From NCBI GenBank assembly GCA_028554795.2, contig CM068839.1, positions 42,809,006 through 42,873,005 of the forward strand: a DNA stretch of 64,000 nucleotides, written 5' to 3'. Positions 35,627 through 46,490 of the stretch are shown here, piece by piece. Source of the DNA: Sinohyriopsis cumingii. Taxonomy: Eukaryota > Mollusca > Bivalvia > Unionida > Unionidae. Under the pieces are notes generated by a model that was not told where the DNA came from, made no database searches, and saw nothing but the letters and a program-made list of their open reading frames with translations. Both the position numbers and the translations under genes were made by a program. The stretch's first letter is position 1; every line of letters begins with the position of its first letter.

Positions 35627-37190
35627 CTGAAAAAAATATGTTTGGTTATAATGTATGCAAAATATATGCATCTGTAAACAGTACAGACTCATATTCACCA
35701 TTGCATATTGCACAGGCATGTCAGGTTCTCTACTGTTCATTCTATGTCTTCAAGTGAATAATGCAGACAATGATCTACATGCACTTTATTTCTTGAATGA
35801 TACGATAAGTTACTTTGTAGTAAAAAAAATTTCCCAGAAACATACTGGCCTGTTCGATTATTTAGTGTACCAGGAAAAGAATGCACTGAAGAATTTTTCC
35901 ATTATTCATCACTACCCATTATTAGCAAGTATTTTCTCTAATAAATCATGATTTTCTCTTCAGTTTTTCTTTTTAAACTAATAAAGGTTCAAATAATTGC
36001 TAAATCATGAATATCTGCATATTTCTTTAACAAGAAATTTATCTGAATACATCATATTTACAACCTCAAAAATACATTACATTAGCGGACATCAGCGACT
36101 TCACTGCAAACATTCTGCAAACATCAGTACAAACCCCATAACCTTCAATCGCCAAATATACTGTGTTTATTAAACTGAAACACCATCTGAAACTTTTGAC
36201 TGACATTGGCAATTTTAGCTATCTGAAGCACTAGTATAGTTACTTGATGGAAAGACTTGGTCTATACTGTTCGTATTAGGCTGTATAGATCATGTGATTT
36301 TTATTTTTTTCAAGTGTCATAGCAGGGCAGTTAAATCACTCCAAATTGCTTCATGATAATGCTCCACAGTGATGGGGTAAATACCTACAAATAACCAGTG
36401 TGTATTGTGAGGCATGTCTTTGGCAACTCCACTGTGGAGGGGGCTGGTTGACATTACTGAATGAACTGTAAATAACCAGTGAAAGAAGACTACCCATGGA
36501 AAGACTGAGATATCAAAAGTGATCTACAATCAGATACCATATGTAGCAAATGTTATGTCGATTACATATTCTAGACAATACAAAAATAATCTTGAAACAG
36601 TCTAGTATATTTAAAATATTTGTGTTTAGAAAAGGTTGATTGGCATTCTCAATCATATTTAAACAATGTAACCCACAAATATTATGTCATGATCAGAGGA
36701 AAGTAGATTACTTACATTTTAGGAAATGTATGTTTTTACTTTATTTATAGAAATCTGAATGAACTTATGCACAAGAGGCACACCATTCGGCTTCCCCATA
36801 ACAGCATAAATTTATTGTACATTCGACTTCCCCATAACAGCATAAATTTATTGTACATTTGGCTTCCCCATAACAGTACACATTTATTGTACCGTTACAA
36901 AGGAAAAGTAATCCTCTGAGATATGGACAGTCAAAATCTAAATGACAACCACTGTTATTTTAATAAAAAGAAGAGAACAGAAAACAGTGAATTTACAATG
37001 CTATGCAAACCACATGCTTAGCATTTAACCAGTAATGGCAGTAAACACTGTCAACATTACAAGGGTCAAATATACACCGATCAGAACCAGCTAGATTCTG
37101 CTGCAAAAGGTCCTCCTGCATGTATACAGTAAGAAACCAACAACATTACATTGGGGGTGGACAAGGAGTGGGATTTTCTTTCCAATTGGA
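35627..37190. other. PHKB last intron, left part
   Basis: Intron between the last two PHKB exons. Three copies of a 36-bp unit (GGCTTCCCCATAACAGCATA, AATTTATTGTACATT) lie at 36788-36895. The rest has no recognisable feature. The 98-codon plus frame at 35655-35951 has no domain. Confidence 0.5.
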
Positions 37191-37416
37191 GTTGTTGTTG
37201 TTCTTGTAGGGTTTAAAGCCATTTTTTCAGCACAAGATATGCTATACATGGCAGCCAGTATAAATGGTGGAGGAAAACCCTGGAAAGAACCACCGACCCA
37301 CAAGAAGCTACTGGCAAGCTTTCTCACATACCCACACTGGCCAAACTTGAACCCACACAGATAGGTGAGATGGCAGTGATCCGTAACAGTGAGCGCTTTA
37401 GACCACTCGGGGTCCC
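37191..37416 (-). mobile_element. tRNA-derived SINE, family A, copy 4
   Basis: Minus-strand copy with the GTTG-repeat side at the left and the head (GGGACCCCGAGTGGTCTAAA on the minus strand) at the right. Target duplication TCCAATTGGA at 37181-37190 and TCCAACTGGA at 37417-37426, one mismatch. It is in the sense orientation relative to PHKB. Confidence 0.87.
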
Positions 37417-37426
37417 TCCAACTGGA

Positions 37427-38499
37427 ATATTTTTGTTTCTTTTGTTACAAGATAATTCTTTTTCTTAAGTATAATGATATATAGAGTGAGGGCTTTTTCC
37501 CAACAAATCAGTGCAAGACAGCTGTTTTCAAATTTTTCAAAAATACTCCTAATCCCCCCTCTCCATTTCAGAAAGTTGAACGATCTGTCCCTAAGAGGCA
37601 TGGCTTTGAGAAAACAGATGTTCTACAAAAATCCAAAGAGTATCCATTGTCAACAGTATTACAAAAATTGCACCAAATGAGTATGTCTATTTCAGCTTGT
37701 TATGATGTAATTTATATTACACAGAACCATCTAACTTGGCACACTGTACTATTAACAGCCCCAATTATAACCCAGCAATTAGCAGGGAAGTTTGTTAATT
37801 GTCTACAATAAAATGAATTAAATTTGTTGCTGAAAGGAACAATGATGTGAGAAAATTGTCATGATCCCAACATTTATCCCTCATTCCCTCTATGTGATAG
37901 TTAATTTGCAATCAAAATGATTGTATTTTCCAACAAAGTAGAACACCTCCTATCATCAATTCTAGTTTGCTCACTTGCATTTTCGTGTTCTGGTATAAAT
38001 TATAAGACATTTGAGACTATTAAATCTTGGTGTCCAAAATCTCCCTCTCTCTTTTTGGTGTTAAGTCAATAAATCCACTTTTATTTAGTTTACCTCATTT
38101 ATAGGAAAGATGTGTGGCTATATAAGCTATTGTACTGTGGATCAAAGTTGAATTTATATTTATTACAAAGAAATATCAGAAGTGCCTTGAACAAGGGCAC
38201 ACCATAGTAGGCAATTATGCAAATCATCAGTAAATGCCTTGGCACCTCCTGAAATTGTCAGTGATGGGTGGGGGTAGGAGTAGGTGTGGATAGAATGCCA
38301 GTCCGACCCGCTTTAAATTCATGTGGTGCTGTGCTATACAATTCCAAACCAAACGCACATCAAATTATGATGCTTTCAATTCCACAATATAAAATATTTC
38401 CAATCCAATATCTTGGAAAGTTTTATGTACCTTTTATCAAGTTATCTTGAAAGTAAGCACAGTCATGTAGACATCTATCTTTGGCAATTATGCATACAG
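37427..38499. other. PHKB last intron, no feature seen
   Basis: Intron DNA with no supported gene or mobile-element border. The 67-68-codon frames on both strands around 37398-37680 lack domains. Confidence 0.4.
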
Positions 38500-38500
38500 T

Positions 38501-38543
<43 letters not shown>

Positions 38544-38544
38544 G

Positions 38545-38624
<80 letters not shown>
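38500..38624. repeat. Compound TG/TA microsatellite
   Basis: A TG run of about 11 units followed by some 100 bp of almost pure TA repeats, broken by one GTATGTA. The TA part is self-complementary and can extrude as a cruciform. Confidence 0.97.
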
Positions 38625-38628
<4 letters not shown>

Positions 38629-39389
38629 GAGGATTCAGATATAAAAAAATCAGCTTTATAATAAACTGAGTTCTTGATATTTTATTGGTGTGATGTTGAG
38701 ACAATGCACACCCAATCCTTTAACCCCCAACATGATCATTTCAGTCACTATTTATTTCACTCCTTCTCTGTTATTCTTGCAGATTAAAGTTACATCTTTT
38801 CCCAAACAAGGCTTTAACATCACAACATTCAATTTTAGATTGGTAACCTGCAGCACATTTTTCACTGACTGCCGATCACATCGTACTCTATATTAGGAAT
38901 TTAGTCTACTGTTTATTTCATTAAAAATAATGCTTGTGATTAGAACCATGTTTTAACAATCTGAGAGCACTTTTTTCTACAAAGAAATAGCAGCTGCATA
39001 TGAAACTTCCTTATCAAATATATGGCAATGTTTCAACAGTTTGTTTGTGTGGGGGGCAATGCATGTATCATGAAAGAGTCCGGATTTACTTACAGTCTTT
39101 GTCCATCATAAGCACATCACCTCCCTCTCTCTCTCTCTTGCAAAATAATACAATTTGATACATTTGTATTTTTATCTGACACTTTGCTGATACACACCTG
39201 CCCCAATAAATGTATCCATTAAGTAGGGCATGGAATAACTCAGTGCCCCCTCTCTCACTCTCAATGAAACTCTTTAACACATGCTTACTGTGGTCATAAA
39301 CAGTAAATCACGCCTGTTTTATTGACACCACTGCCACTCTATGGTGGTTTTCAGATGCAACTCTGCAAAAAAGCATGGTGTCTACAGCT
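38625..39389. other. PHKB last intron, no feature seen
   Basis: No gene. A short CT microsatellite is at 39120-39138. The stretch from about 39330 may include the truncated left edge of the next element. Confidence 0.4.
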
Positions 39390-40147
39390 ATTTTCTGCAA
39401 GCTGCCACAGCAACTCCATCAGATTTGATTTCTGTAATTCTGACCAGTTTTCAGTAATGTGTAACAAAATATCATGTAAGTTGGAAAATGTATTTTGAAA
39501 TGCTCTGTATTCAATGCTGATGCAAAATATGTTCAAATGAAATGTCAGTAAAGTACATGTAGACCTTATTTACCTCAGGTACAGTCGCACATCCTTCAGT
39601 TCCAAACCCTATGCAGCTAAATGGCTTTTTGCCATCTCTCAACTTGATGTAATTCTTGAAAAAAAATTGATTTCACATGTGGATGACAATTATATCTTCC
39701 ACCACAAGACATACTCAAATCAACACATGATGTCCAATAAATGTAATTGTGTAACATCCTGCTTTTAATCGCAATAATCTAAATGTTCCTTTTTATTCTT
39801 CTGTACTGATTATTAAAACTTTTAAAGAGGATTATTTTCCCTTTTGCCTTCAACCTCTATCACTTGTTAGATGCCATTTTAATTTTTTTTATAATTATCA
39901 GTTTGATTTTGAAGACACTTTGCATAAAAAAAAGTGTGCAATTTAATGTGTGGTAAGTTAGTCTGGTTCCCTGAATAACTCCACTAAATCTAACATGAAA
40001 CTCAGATCCAAATCAAACATGGACACGCCAATTCAGATTACACTGCAACAATATTATTTCCATAGTTTTTGCTTTTATTCCATAGGTATGTTTTTTAGGG
40101 TCATTTTCACAAGACTTATGGTAAGATCATAAGGACTGGCTGGTCTG
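39390..40147. mobile_element. TIR element, family T, copy 2 (left end lost)
   Basis: Collinear with the complete copy at 60243-61025 over about 750 bp: shared blocks include TCTGACCAGTTTTC, CAGTTCCAAACCC, TAGATGCCATTT, TTAGTCTGGTTCCCTGA and AAGACTTATGG. The right end GGACTGGCTGGTCTG matches the family TIR with changes. The left TIR is not recognisable. A Helitron-like array starts directly to its right. Confidence 0.72.
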
Positions 40148-42576
40148 AAAGTGTATTCAGTGGTTTTGACGAAGAAGGTTTTAATGTTTATAAGTAATGA
40201 CAAGCCATATTTTATGGTATCTCAGTATCATTTGTATAAAACTGAAAGGTCATCAAGCCAGGATGCTGTCAAAGTTTGTCACATTCACTTAGGCATTTTC
40301 TTTTACAATAATTAAAGTTTTTTTTTATATGTAGTAATGGTGGCTACATCAGCATCATTTTGGAACCAAATCTGATGCTTTTGATCAAGTTTTACTGGAT
40401 TCGATTCAGTGGTTTTGGAGAAGTCGTTAAATGGTTTTTAGAGTTATACTAATGGCTGCTTTACTTCAAGGTGGAATTGGTATAAACTGAAAAGTTTTCA
40501 TGCCAGTATGCTTTCTGTCAAGCTTGGTCAAATTCTGTTCAACAATTCTGAAAAAGTATATGCTTAGTAACACTGCCTTTTCTATTCTTATTACAATGGC
40601 AATATTTGAAAGTGGCTCTGCATCATTTGCATGAATTTTAAAGACCTTCCTGTCAGGATGCTTCCTGTCAAATCTGACCATATTCTGTTGAGAGGTTTCT
40701 GAAAAGTCATTTAACAGATTTTTTACTCATTTGAGTAACGGAAGCCATATTTGATGGTGGATCAGCATAATTTGTATATATTTTAAAGGTTTTCATACCA
40801 GGATGCCTTCTGTTTGGTCAAACTCTGCTCAACAGTCTTTGAGTTGTTTAAGGCTGTATCTATTGTTTTTTTGTAATCACCACAACTGATGGCAGATCAG
40901 AATTGTCTGTACAAATCTGAAAGCCCTTCATGTCAGATCTCTGTATCAAATACAGTCAGACCCGGCTGTCTTGATTACAACAAGGTGTCATAAAAAATCA
41001 TCAACATAACTGGGTCCCAAGATATCAGAGTTTAGTTGACTAATCTACTGCAGAACAATGTTTATGCATTTGAAGACCAAAAACGAGGAGTTTTGTTTTT
41101 AAATACAAATGGAATTTAAAATGCACAATAAAAATAATAATTCAGTCATGCCAAGTTACAGAAAAAGATTGGAGGTCTTTTAAATAAGATTAAGTAACAA
41201 GTCAATCATTTTTTACAACACTTAAGTTACTGTAATAATGTAACAAAAGAGTGCCAGAAGGAGAGTTGGTGTATCACTTTGATGGATTGCAAGGTTTTGA
41301 TACTCAATTCAAGATAAAACAATAAAAATGAAAGCACTCCTCTTTCTGTTTCATAAATGTTACTCCTCTCAGTCACTTTCTGCTTCATTCCATTTGCATT
41401 GAAGAATCTGTAATCATGGCAAAGCGATGGACTTCATTTAAAAAAAAAATAATTAATGGGTGATATCAATTTTTTAAAATACCATTTGTGCTTTTATTTA
41501 CTCTTGTTCAAAACAAATTAAAAAGAAGGTGTTTTTTCTGGGGGGAAGGGGTACCAGCATGGTTTGGAATTTGCTGGTTTCTATTTATAGATGATTTTAA
41601 GTCATGTGATCTAGCCATGCTGAAGTTGAAGGCTTACACTCACAATATATATGGAAACACTTAAACTATTTACTTTATACGTGAACTCTGAAACAAAGTT
41701 GTTAATTGTGAATGGATTAAGTTGGCGACTGTCCGTGACAATATTGGAATGGGATTACGCTATAGTTTGTTCCACAAAGCATTGTGAATTTTATCCTATT
41801 TGTAATTTTTTCAATTCTGAGGTTAGTGTCATTAAATGAAGTATTAATTCATTTTAAATATATAGTGTAAAATGAATGAGGTATTTGTAGCTATATTTAA
41901 TGAATCTGACCTGATAATTGACTGAGTTTACAGATAGATAAAATTTGTGATACAGTGGAATGAACTATATTGTCATAGTGTTGATGTGTGATGGTGTCCA
42001 TTATGAACACAGCTCCTGTAAATATCAGAAACACATTCATTCAGTTTCCTTACTCGTTAAAGTATTGTTTACAACATAATTTTCTCCACTCTGTGATAGT
42101 GATAAACCATGCATTGATGAGATTCAGTGAGTAGCATTTGTACAGGCAAAATTTGGTCTTGTATCGACTTTTTCCATCCTTGCTGGTACAAGGTACTGAT
42201 AGTAGTGGAAACACCAGATAATCTGTTGTAAAATTTCTCTGAGATGGATATTCAAAGTTGCATTTCATCAAATTAAGTGGGTATTCATGTTAATTTGGAC
42301 CAAAACCAACACCCGTCAAAAGGGGGCTATCAACTTAGCAGGGGTCAAGATAAGTGGGGAAACATCAGCATAACAAAGAAGGATTTTTTTCAGGACTGAA
42401 CCAAACCCCTTGACATACAAGGTTCTTCAGATAACCAAAGTTGAGATAAGTGGGATTGACTGTATCGGTCAAAACTGATGATTTTGAAAAGTTTAAAATA
42501 ACAACTGTTGATGGATGTATGATACATGAAGGGCCATACCACAAGCTCACTTGGCCTTACAGCCTGGTGAGCTGAA
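40148..42576 (+). mobile_element. Helitron-like / pearl-like element with ~150-bp repeats, copy 2 (split by a Tigger-like insertion)
   Basis: Tandem ~145-155-bp units (e.g. GGATGCTTCCTGTCAAATCT; GCCATATTTGATGGTGGATC) fill 40148-40950 and stop at a TA where another element begins. The sequence resumes at 42463 with ATTTTGAAAAGTTTAAAA and ends in GGGCCATACCAC and a hairpin whose arms are AGCTCAC (42544-42550) and GTGAGCT (42567-42573), followed by GAAAA. A 3'-terminal hairpin followed by a CTGA-type end fits Helitrons. The family name is inference. Confidence 0.65.
40953..42462. mobile_element. Tigger/pogo-like TIR element, 1.51 kb, non-coding
   Basis: Ends CAGTCAGACCCGGCTGTCTT (left) and CAGTCAATCCCACTTATCTC (right, reverse-complemented), each flanked by TA (40951-40952 and 42463-42464). 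CAGTC..CCC..TATCT ends are typical of Tigger elements. No transposase is recognisable inside. A segment near 41765-41805 (GTTTGTTCCACAAAGCATTG, TGAATTTTATCCTATTTG) is shared with the element at 51659-53386, so the two may be related or this one may hold a fragment of the other. Confidence 0.75.
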
Positions 42577-42729
42577 AATATAAGACAAGCAACCACTCAC
42601 TGACACTTAATTCCAAAATCTTTAAAAAAAAGTGTCGATGATGCTATGAGTGCTGTTTGCAAATGCTGAAATGCAACTCCTTTGTCTAGCTTTCCCACTG
42701 GCATAGCTCTACAATAAATCATCCCATAC

Positions 42730-42912
42730 CTTGTCCATGTTGACTGGATGAGGGAATGTCAACTCAGGATTCCTCTCTAGAATTGTGGAAACTACCATGA
42801 AAGTCTCGACTGTTAACTGTCGATATGCAGGGTCAGCAATTTTACTCAGCATCTGTTCCACCAGGAGGGAAAAGTTCATCTCATACATTGTCATATCTGC
42901 CAATGTGGGATA
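42730..42912 (-). CDS. PHKB: PHKB exon, fourth from last to be read within the window (penultimate)
   Basis: A 183-nt phase-0/0 exon of 61 codons, between acceptor TGTTTCAG and donor AAG|GTATGG. It reads [43 protein letters not shown] and ends PVNMDK. It aligns with human [22 protein letters not shown] and VSIVLERNPELEF with few changes. The frame stays open for some codons past the donor, but alignment with the next exon (IIQDSFDDFQ) fixes the splice. Confidence 0.95.
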
Positions 42913-43019
42913 CTGAAACAACAATCAAGAAACTGATTAATCTTTAGAATCAAAGATACTTTGCTACCTTTTGCCAAGATATCTAAAATCCACTCAATAA
43001 TTTATCAGCAATGTATGTA

Positions 43020-43440
43020 CAGTGCAACCTGTCTTGGAGATAACTCCATCTGTTAACAGAATGTCTTTTATTAAAGACTGATGATCAACATGAATATCAT
43101 CTCTACAGCAAAACTGATCTGTGCATTAAGAATATGGTCTATAACAACAGATGGTCTCTAAAAACTGTGGTCTTTCAAGTCTATAACAACAGATGGTCTC
43201 TAAAAACTGTGGTCTTTCAAGTCTATAACAACAGATGGTCTCTAAAAACAGTGGTCTTTCAAGTCTATAACAACAGATGGTCTCTAAAAACAGTGGTCTT
43301 TCAAGTCTATAACAACAGATGGTCTCCATAAGCAGTGGTCTTTCAAGTCCATAACAACAGATGGTCTCTAAAAACAGTGGTCTTTCAAGGCTAAAATGAC
43401 AGATGGTCTCTAAAAACAGTGGTCTTTCAAGTCAAATCTC
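43020..43440. repeat. 42-bp minisatellite apparently grown from a GAGACC-family MITE
   Basis: The left edge, CAGTGCAACCTGTCTTGGAG after TA at 43018-43019, matches the end of the MITEs at 9275 and 55340. From about 43138 a 42-bp unit (AACAACAGATGGTCTCTAAA, GTGGTCTTTCAAGTCT) repeats some seven times. The last unit ends GGTCTTTCAAGTCAAATCTC instead of the family's GGTCTTTCAAGACAGGTT, so the right end is eroded. Frames of 65-67 codons on both strands just translate the repeat. Confidence 0.85.
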
Positions 43441-43714
43441 ATTATTATTTTGCCTTCTACATCTCATAAAATCTTCATATGTTTGAATCAACCATTTTGA
43501 TGCTATCAGAAATCTGCAAAAGACATCACATTCCAATTTTTTTTCTCAGCTGTTTATTACCCACCTCATCATCTCCTAGTAACTCTATATCCCAAGTAAT
43601 GGAATAAAATTCCAAGACAACAGGGTACATCTACACTCATATAATAAATGGAAAAAAGTCTCCATCTATTATGGTGTGGAATATTTGATGCATCCATGAA
43701 TTATTACAATTTTC

Positions 43715-43750
43715 ATGACTGTGTGTGTGTGTGTGTGTGTGTGTGTTCCA
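43715..43750. repeat. GT microsatellite
   Basis: About 14 GT units, with a nearby partial duplicate of its flank (AATTTTCATGACTGTGTGTG). Confidence 0.95.
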
Positions 43751-43857
43751 AATGCTATATAATTTTCATGACTGTGTGTGTTCCAAATGCTGTGTTTACA
43801 ACACTGCTACTAGATTATACAAATAGAAAGTTGGTACAGCCTTATGCATAATTTAAT

Positions 43858-44125
43858 TGTCAGGATCGAAGCAATGACACAGTTTTAACAGAGTCAGAAC
43901 TGATGCAATGACAAAGATATTATAAACATTATCAGGATAGAAGCAATAACACAGACTTATTAAACACAGTCAGAATTAAAGCAGTGACACAGACTTAATA
44001 CACATTGTTAGGACTGAAGCAGTGACACAGAATTAATACACACTGTTAGGACTGAAGCAATGACTTAGATTTAATACACATTGTCAGGATCGAAGCAGTG
44101 ACACAGGCTTAATACACACTGCACT
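43858..44125. repeat. 39-bp minisatellite
   Basis: About 6-7 diverged copies of a 39-bp unit with GTTAGGACTGAAGCAGTGAC, ACAGA and TTAATACACA. Confidence 0.92.
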
Positions 44126-44755
44126 GATCATCATCCCAGCTTGGTAGAAACAGAGAAATGCATCATCTATTTGCCCTCCATTCTTAATTCACTGTCCTTC
44201 AAAAATCATCACACCTCCATACCATGACCACTTTCCAGGTCACAAATACACATTCTTAAAACTGTTATTTTCTATTGATTCCAGTTATTTTTCTGTTCAT
44301 TTAATCTCAGATAAACATAAATGTGCTTTTATCAATTTCAACTTGCAAAAAACCCATTCCGCTTTATTCCCCCCAAATCTCTACCTTTCACAAAAGTGCC
44401 CCCTTCCTCTGTAAGAAATTCCTAAACATAAAACTATTGTGTTATAAATGAATATCTCTGTTAGATGTATTGTAATATATGCTTCTAGCACTGCCCTGAT
44501 CTACTGGAAGGAAGCTCTATTACAAATGAAGTGATTTCATTACAGGAATAATACTCAGTTTGCTGTGTGCTATCATTTGTTGAAGCACATGGAAAGACTT
44601 TGAATCTGAGAGTTCTTGTCCTACCTAAGTGCTGTCAAATTTTGCATACATAAAATCACGTATTCTGATATTCTTATATGATCCATTTTACTACCTACAA
44701 AGTTGACATCTACCTAACAGCCAAATGCAACAGCAGCCGGTCAAGAAATCTGGAT
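44126..44755. other. PHKB intron, no feature seen
   Basis: Intron sequence between a minisatellite and a ~150-bp repeat block, without recognisable features. Confidence 0.4.
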
Positions 44756-45490
44756 CAATAGCATGCTTTCTGCAGACATTTCTCAACTGAAAACTGCATA
44801 TGTTACGAATTTTGTAAATGATTTTCTAGGTTTAGTAATAGCAGCCATCTTTGAAAGCCATTCAAACTCCATGACACTTTCTGACAAATATGGTCAAATT
44901 CTGTTAAGTGGTTCTTTAGAAGCTTTTAAACAGCAGTCATATTTGATGGCAGACTGGCATCAATGCTGAAACCTGAAAGTTCTTTTTGCTTGGATGCTTT
45001 CTGCTAAAATTCTGTTCAGCAGTTTTTCCAAGTCATTTTAATGGTTTGTTTTTAGTAACAGTGTCCATATTAGGTGGTAGATCAGATCATTTATGTAAGC
45101 TGGAAAGATCCTCATGCAAGGATGCTTTCAGTGGTTTTGCTGAGAAATTCATTCAAGGTTTTTCTGTTCTTACTAACAATGGCCATATCTGAAGGTGGAT
45201 GAGCATCATTCATGAAAATTGTCAAGATCTTCATGCTAGGATGCTTTCAGTCAAATTTAGTCAAATTCTAAACAGCAGTTTTTGAGAAAAAGTTGTTTCA
45301 AGGGTTCTCCATTTTTAATAACAGTCACCATAGCTGATGGCAGATCTGCATTACCTGCATAAACTTGAAAAGTGTTCAAGCCAGTATGCTTTCTGTCAAG
45401 TTTGGCCAAATTCTATTCAACAGATTTGGAAATGAAGACATTTAAAGGTTTTTCTAATTTTAGTAACGGTGGTCATATTTGATGGCTCAG
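44756..45490 (+). mobile_element. ~150-bp tandem-repeat block (Helitron-like / pearl-like family), copy 3
   Basis: About five diverged units, each with GGATGCTTTCTGTCAA-type, AATTCTGTTCAGCAG-type and GGCCATATTTGATGG-type blocks spaced about 140-155 bp apart, in the same orientation as copy 2. No terminal hairpin is seen, so this copy is an internal fragment or has lost its end. Confidence 0.68.
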
Positions 45491-45703
45491 ATCCTAATAG
45501 CCATACTGGATCCTCTTAATTGCTGGGTATGCCTGTGATGTGAAACAAGTCATATTTCTTTGCAGGTGGATCATTTTACTTAAATTATTTAAAAGTTCTG
45601 TTTGCAGTAAGTAATAAGACTGCCAAAATTAACATACAACAGTAAATCCACAATTACCTATTAATTAAAAGCCATTTTTCTAATTGATGATCAATGATAC
45701 TAC

Positions 45704-45971
45704 CTGGGGCAGGTGGTAACCGGCTACTCTTATTCCACCTGGCGTTCTCTCTAGAATCTCCCAAACATGAGCATATAAATCTTTTGGCACCCTATTTAGC
45801 GCCCCATCTAGCTGGCGCCTTTGCAGTGGAGCACGGGGATCCATGTCATGTGGGTGCTTGCTTAGGATTGAGATAAGCAGCTGCTTGATCTGGTATGGAG
45901 ATAATGAATGGATATTAACTCTATCTGAGTCTTCTTGCTCCAACTCGATCTCCATTGCACGTACAAACCAC
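45704..45971 (-). CDS. PHKB: PHKB exon, third from last
   Basis: A 268-nt exon. It enters in phase 2 (its first G completes a Gly codon) after acceptor CTCTTTTCAG and leaves in phase 0 at CAG|GTAGTA. It encodes WFVRAMEIELEQED, SLSPYQIKQLLISIL, RRQLDGALNRVPKDLY, HVWEILERTPGG and AGYHLPQ. The human counterparts (WIIHAMEYEL, QLSPSEVKQLLLDIL, RRQIDGSLNRTP, VWQILERTPNGI, AGKHLPQ) align without gaps in the core. A Lys/His/Asp-rich insert (SKHPHDMDPRAP) sits where the human protein also has a loop. Confidence 0.96.
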
Positions 45972-46067
45972 CTGAAAAGAGAGATGAACATTTCTTTTGT
46001 GCATGCAATATCGAGATGAAGCCAATCTGTTCATGCAGTATGCACAAAAAAGAAAGTTGCTGTTACC

Positions 46068-46250
46068 ATGGCTTTAACACCATTTTTCAGCATATGGCAG
46101 CCAGGATATATGGTGGAAGAAGAACACAAAAAATCGCAGAAAGCACCACCAACCCACATGTTGCTACAGCCAAGCTTTTTCACATACCCACACTAGCTAA
46201 GCCTGGGACTCGAACCCATGTGTTTAGAGATGATATGTTGGTAATCTTTA
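46068..46250 (-). mobile_element. tRNA-derived SINE, family A, copy 5 (head truncated)
   Basis: Matches the family from the 3' region (AACACCATTTTTCAGCATAT) to the B-box (GGGACTCGAACCCATGTG on the plus strand) but lacks the first ~40 bp of the tRNA head. The expected AAC-type tail side is also weak. No target duplication was found, so it is older than the other copies. A TA/CA microsatellite (about 46256-46292) follows. Confidence 0.72.
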
Positions 46251-46299
46251 AAGGATATATATATACACACATATATATACATACATACATATAAACTAG

Positions 46300-46490
46300 C
46301 GTTAGGTCCATATAATACGAATGCCCCTACCCAATCACTGTTTGAATGGGTGGTGAAACAGGGTTCTTACACCTTTATTGTGACAAAATTCAAGGTTGTT
46401 CATCTTCCTATATAAGGAAAAAGGATGGAAAGTTTGCCCAATTTGCTGATTCGACTTATACTCCACAATGACTTATAGGCCGGCAAATAC
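46300..46490. mobile_element. Right-end fragment of a pogo-like TIR element (family P)
   Basis: The stretch AAAGGATGGAAAGTTTGCCC, TTCGACTTATACTCC and GACTTATAGGCCGGCAAATA CGG matches the right end of the element at 51659-53386, ending in the same TIR followed by TA (46491-46492). The left end was not found. The 71-bp minisatellite begins at that TA. Confidence 0.68.

Noticed and set aside
35655-35951. 98-codon plus-strand frame antisense to the PHKB last exon region
   Set aside because: No domain, starts in the PHKB intron and has the low-complexity look of a chance frame.
38413-38704. Frames rich in Tyr-Ile repeats on both strands
   Set aside because: Produced by the TA microsatellite read in any frame.
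42365-42596. Minus-strand frames of 61-68 codons
   Set aside because: They cross the border between the Tigger-like element and the Helitron-like end, so they cannot be one old gene.
43126-43331. Two opposite-strand frames with a repeated 14-residue motif
   Set aside because: The 42-bp unit is a multiple of three, so frames stay open by construction.
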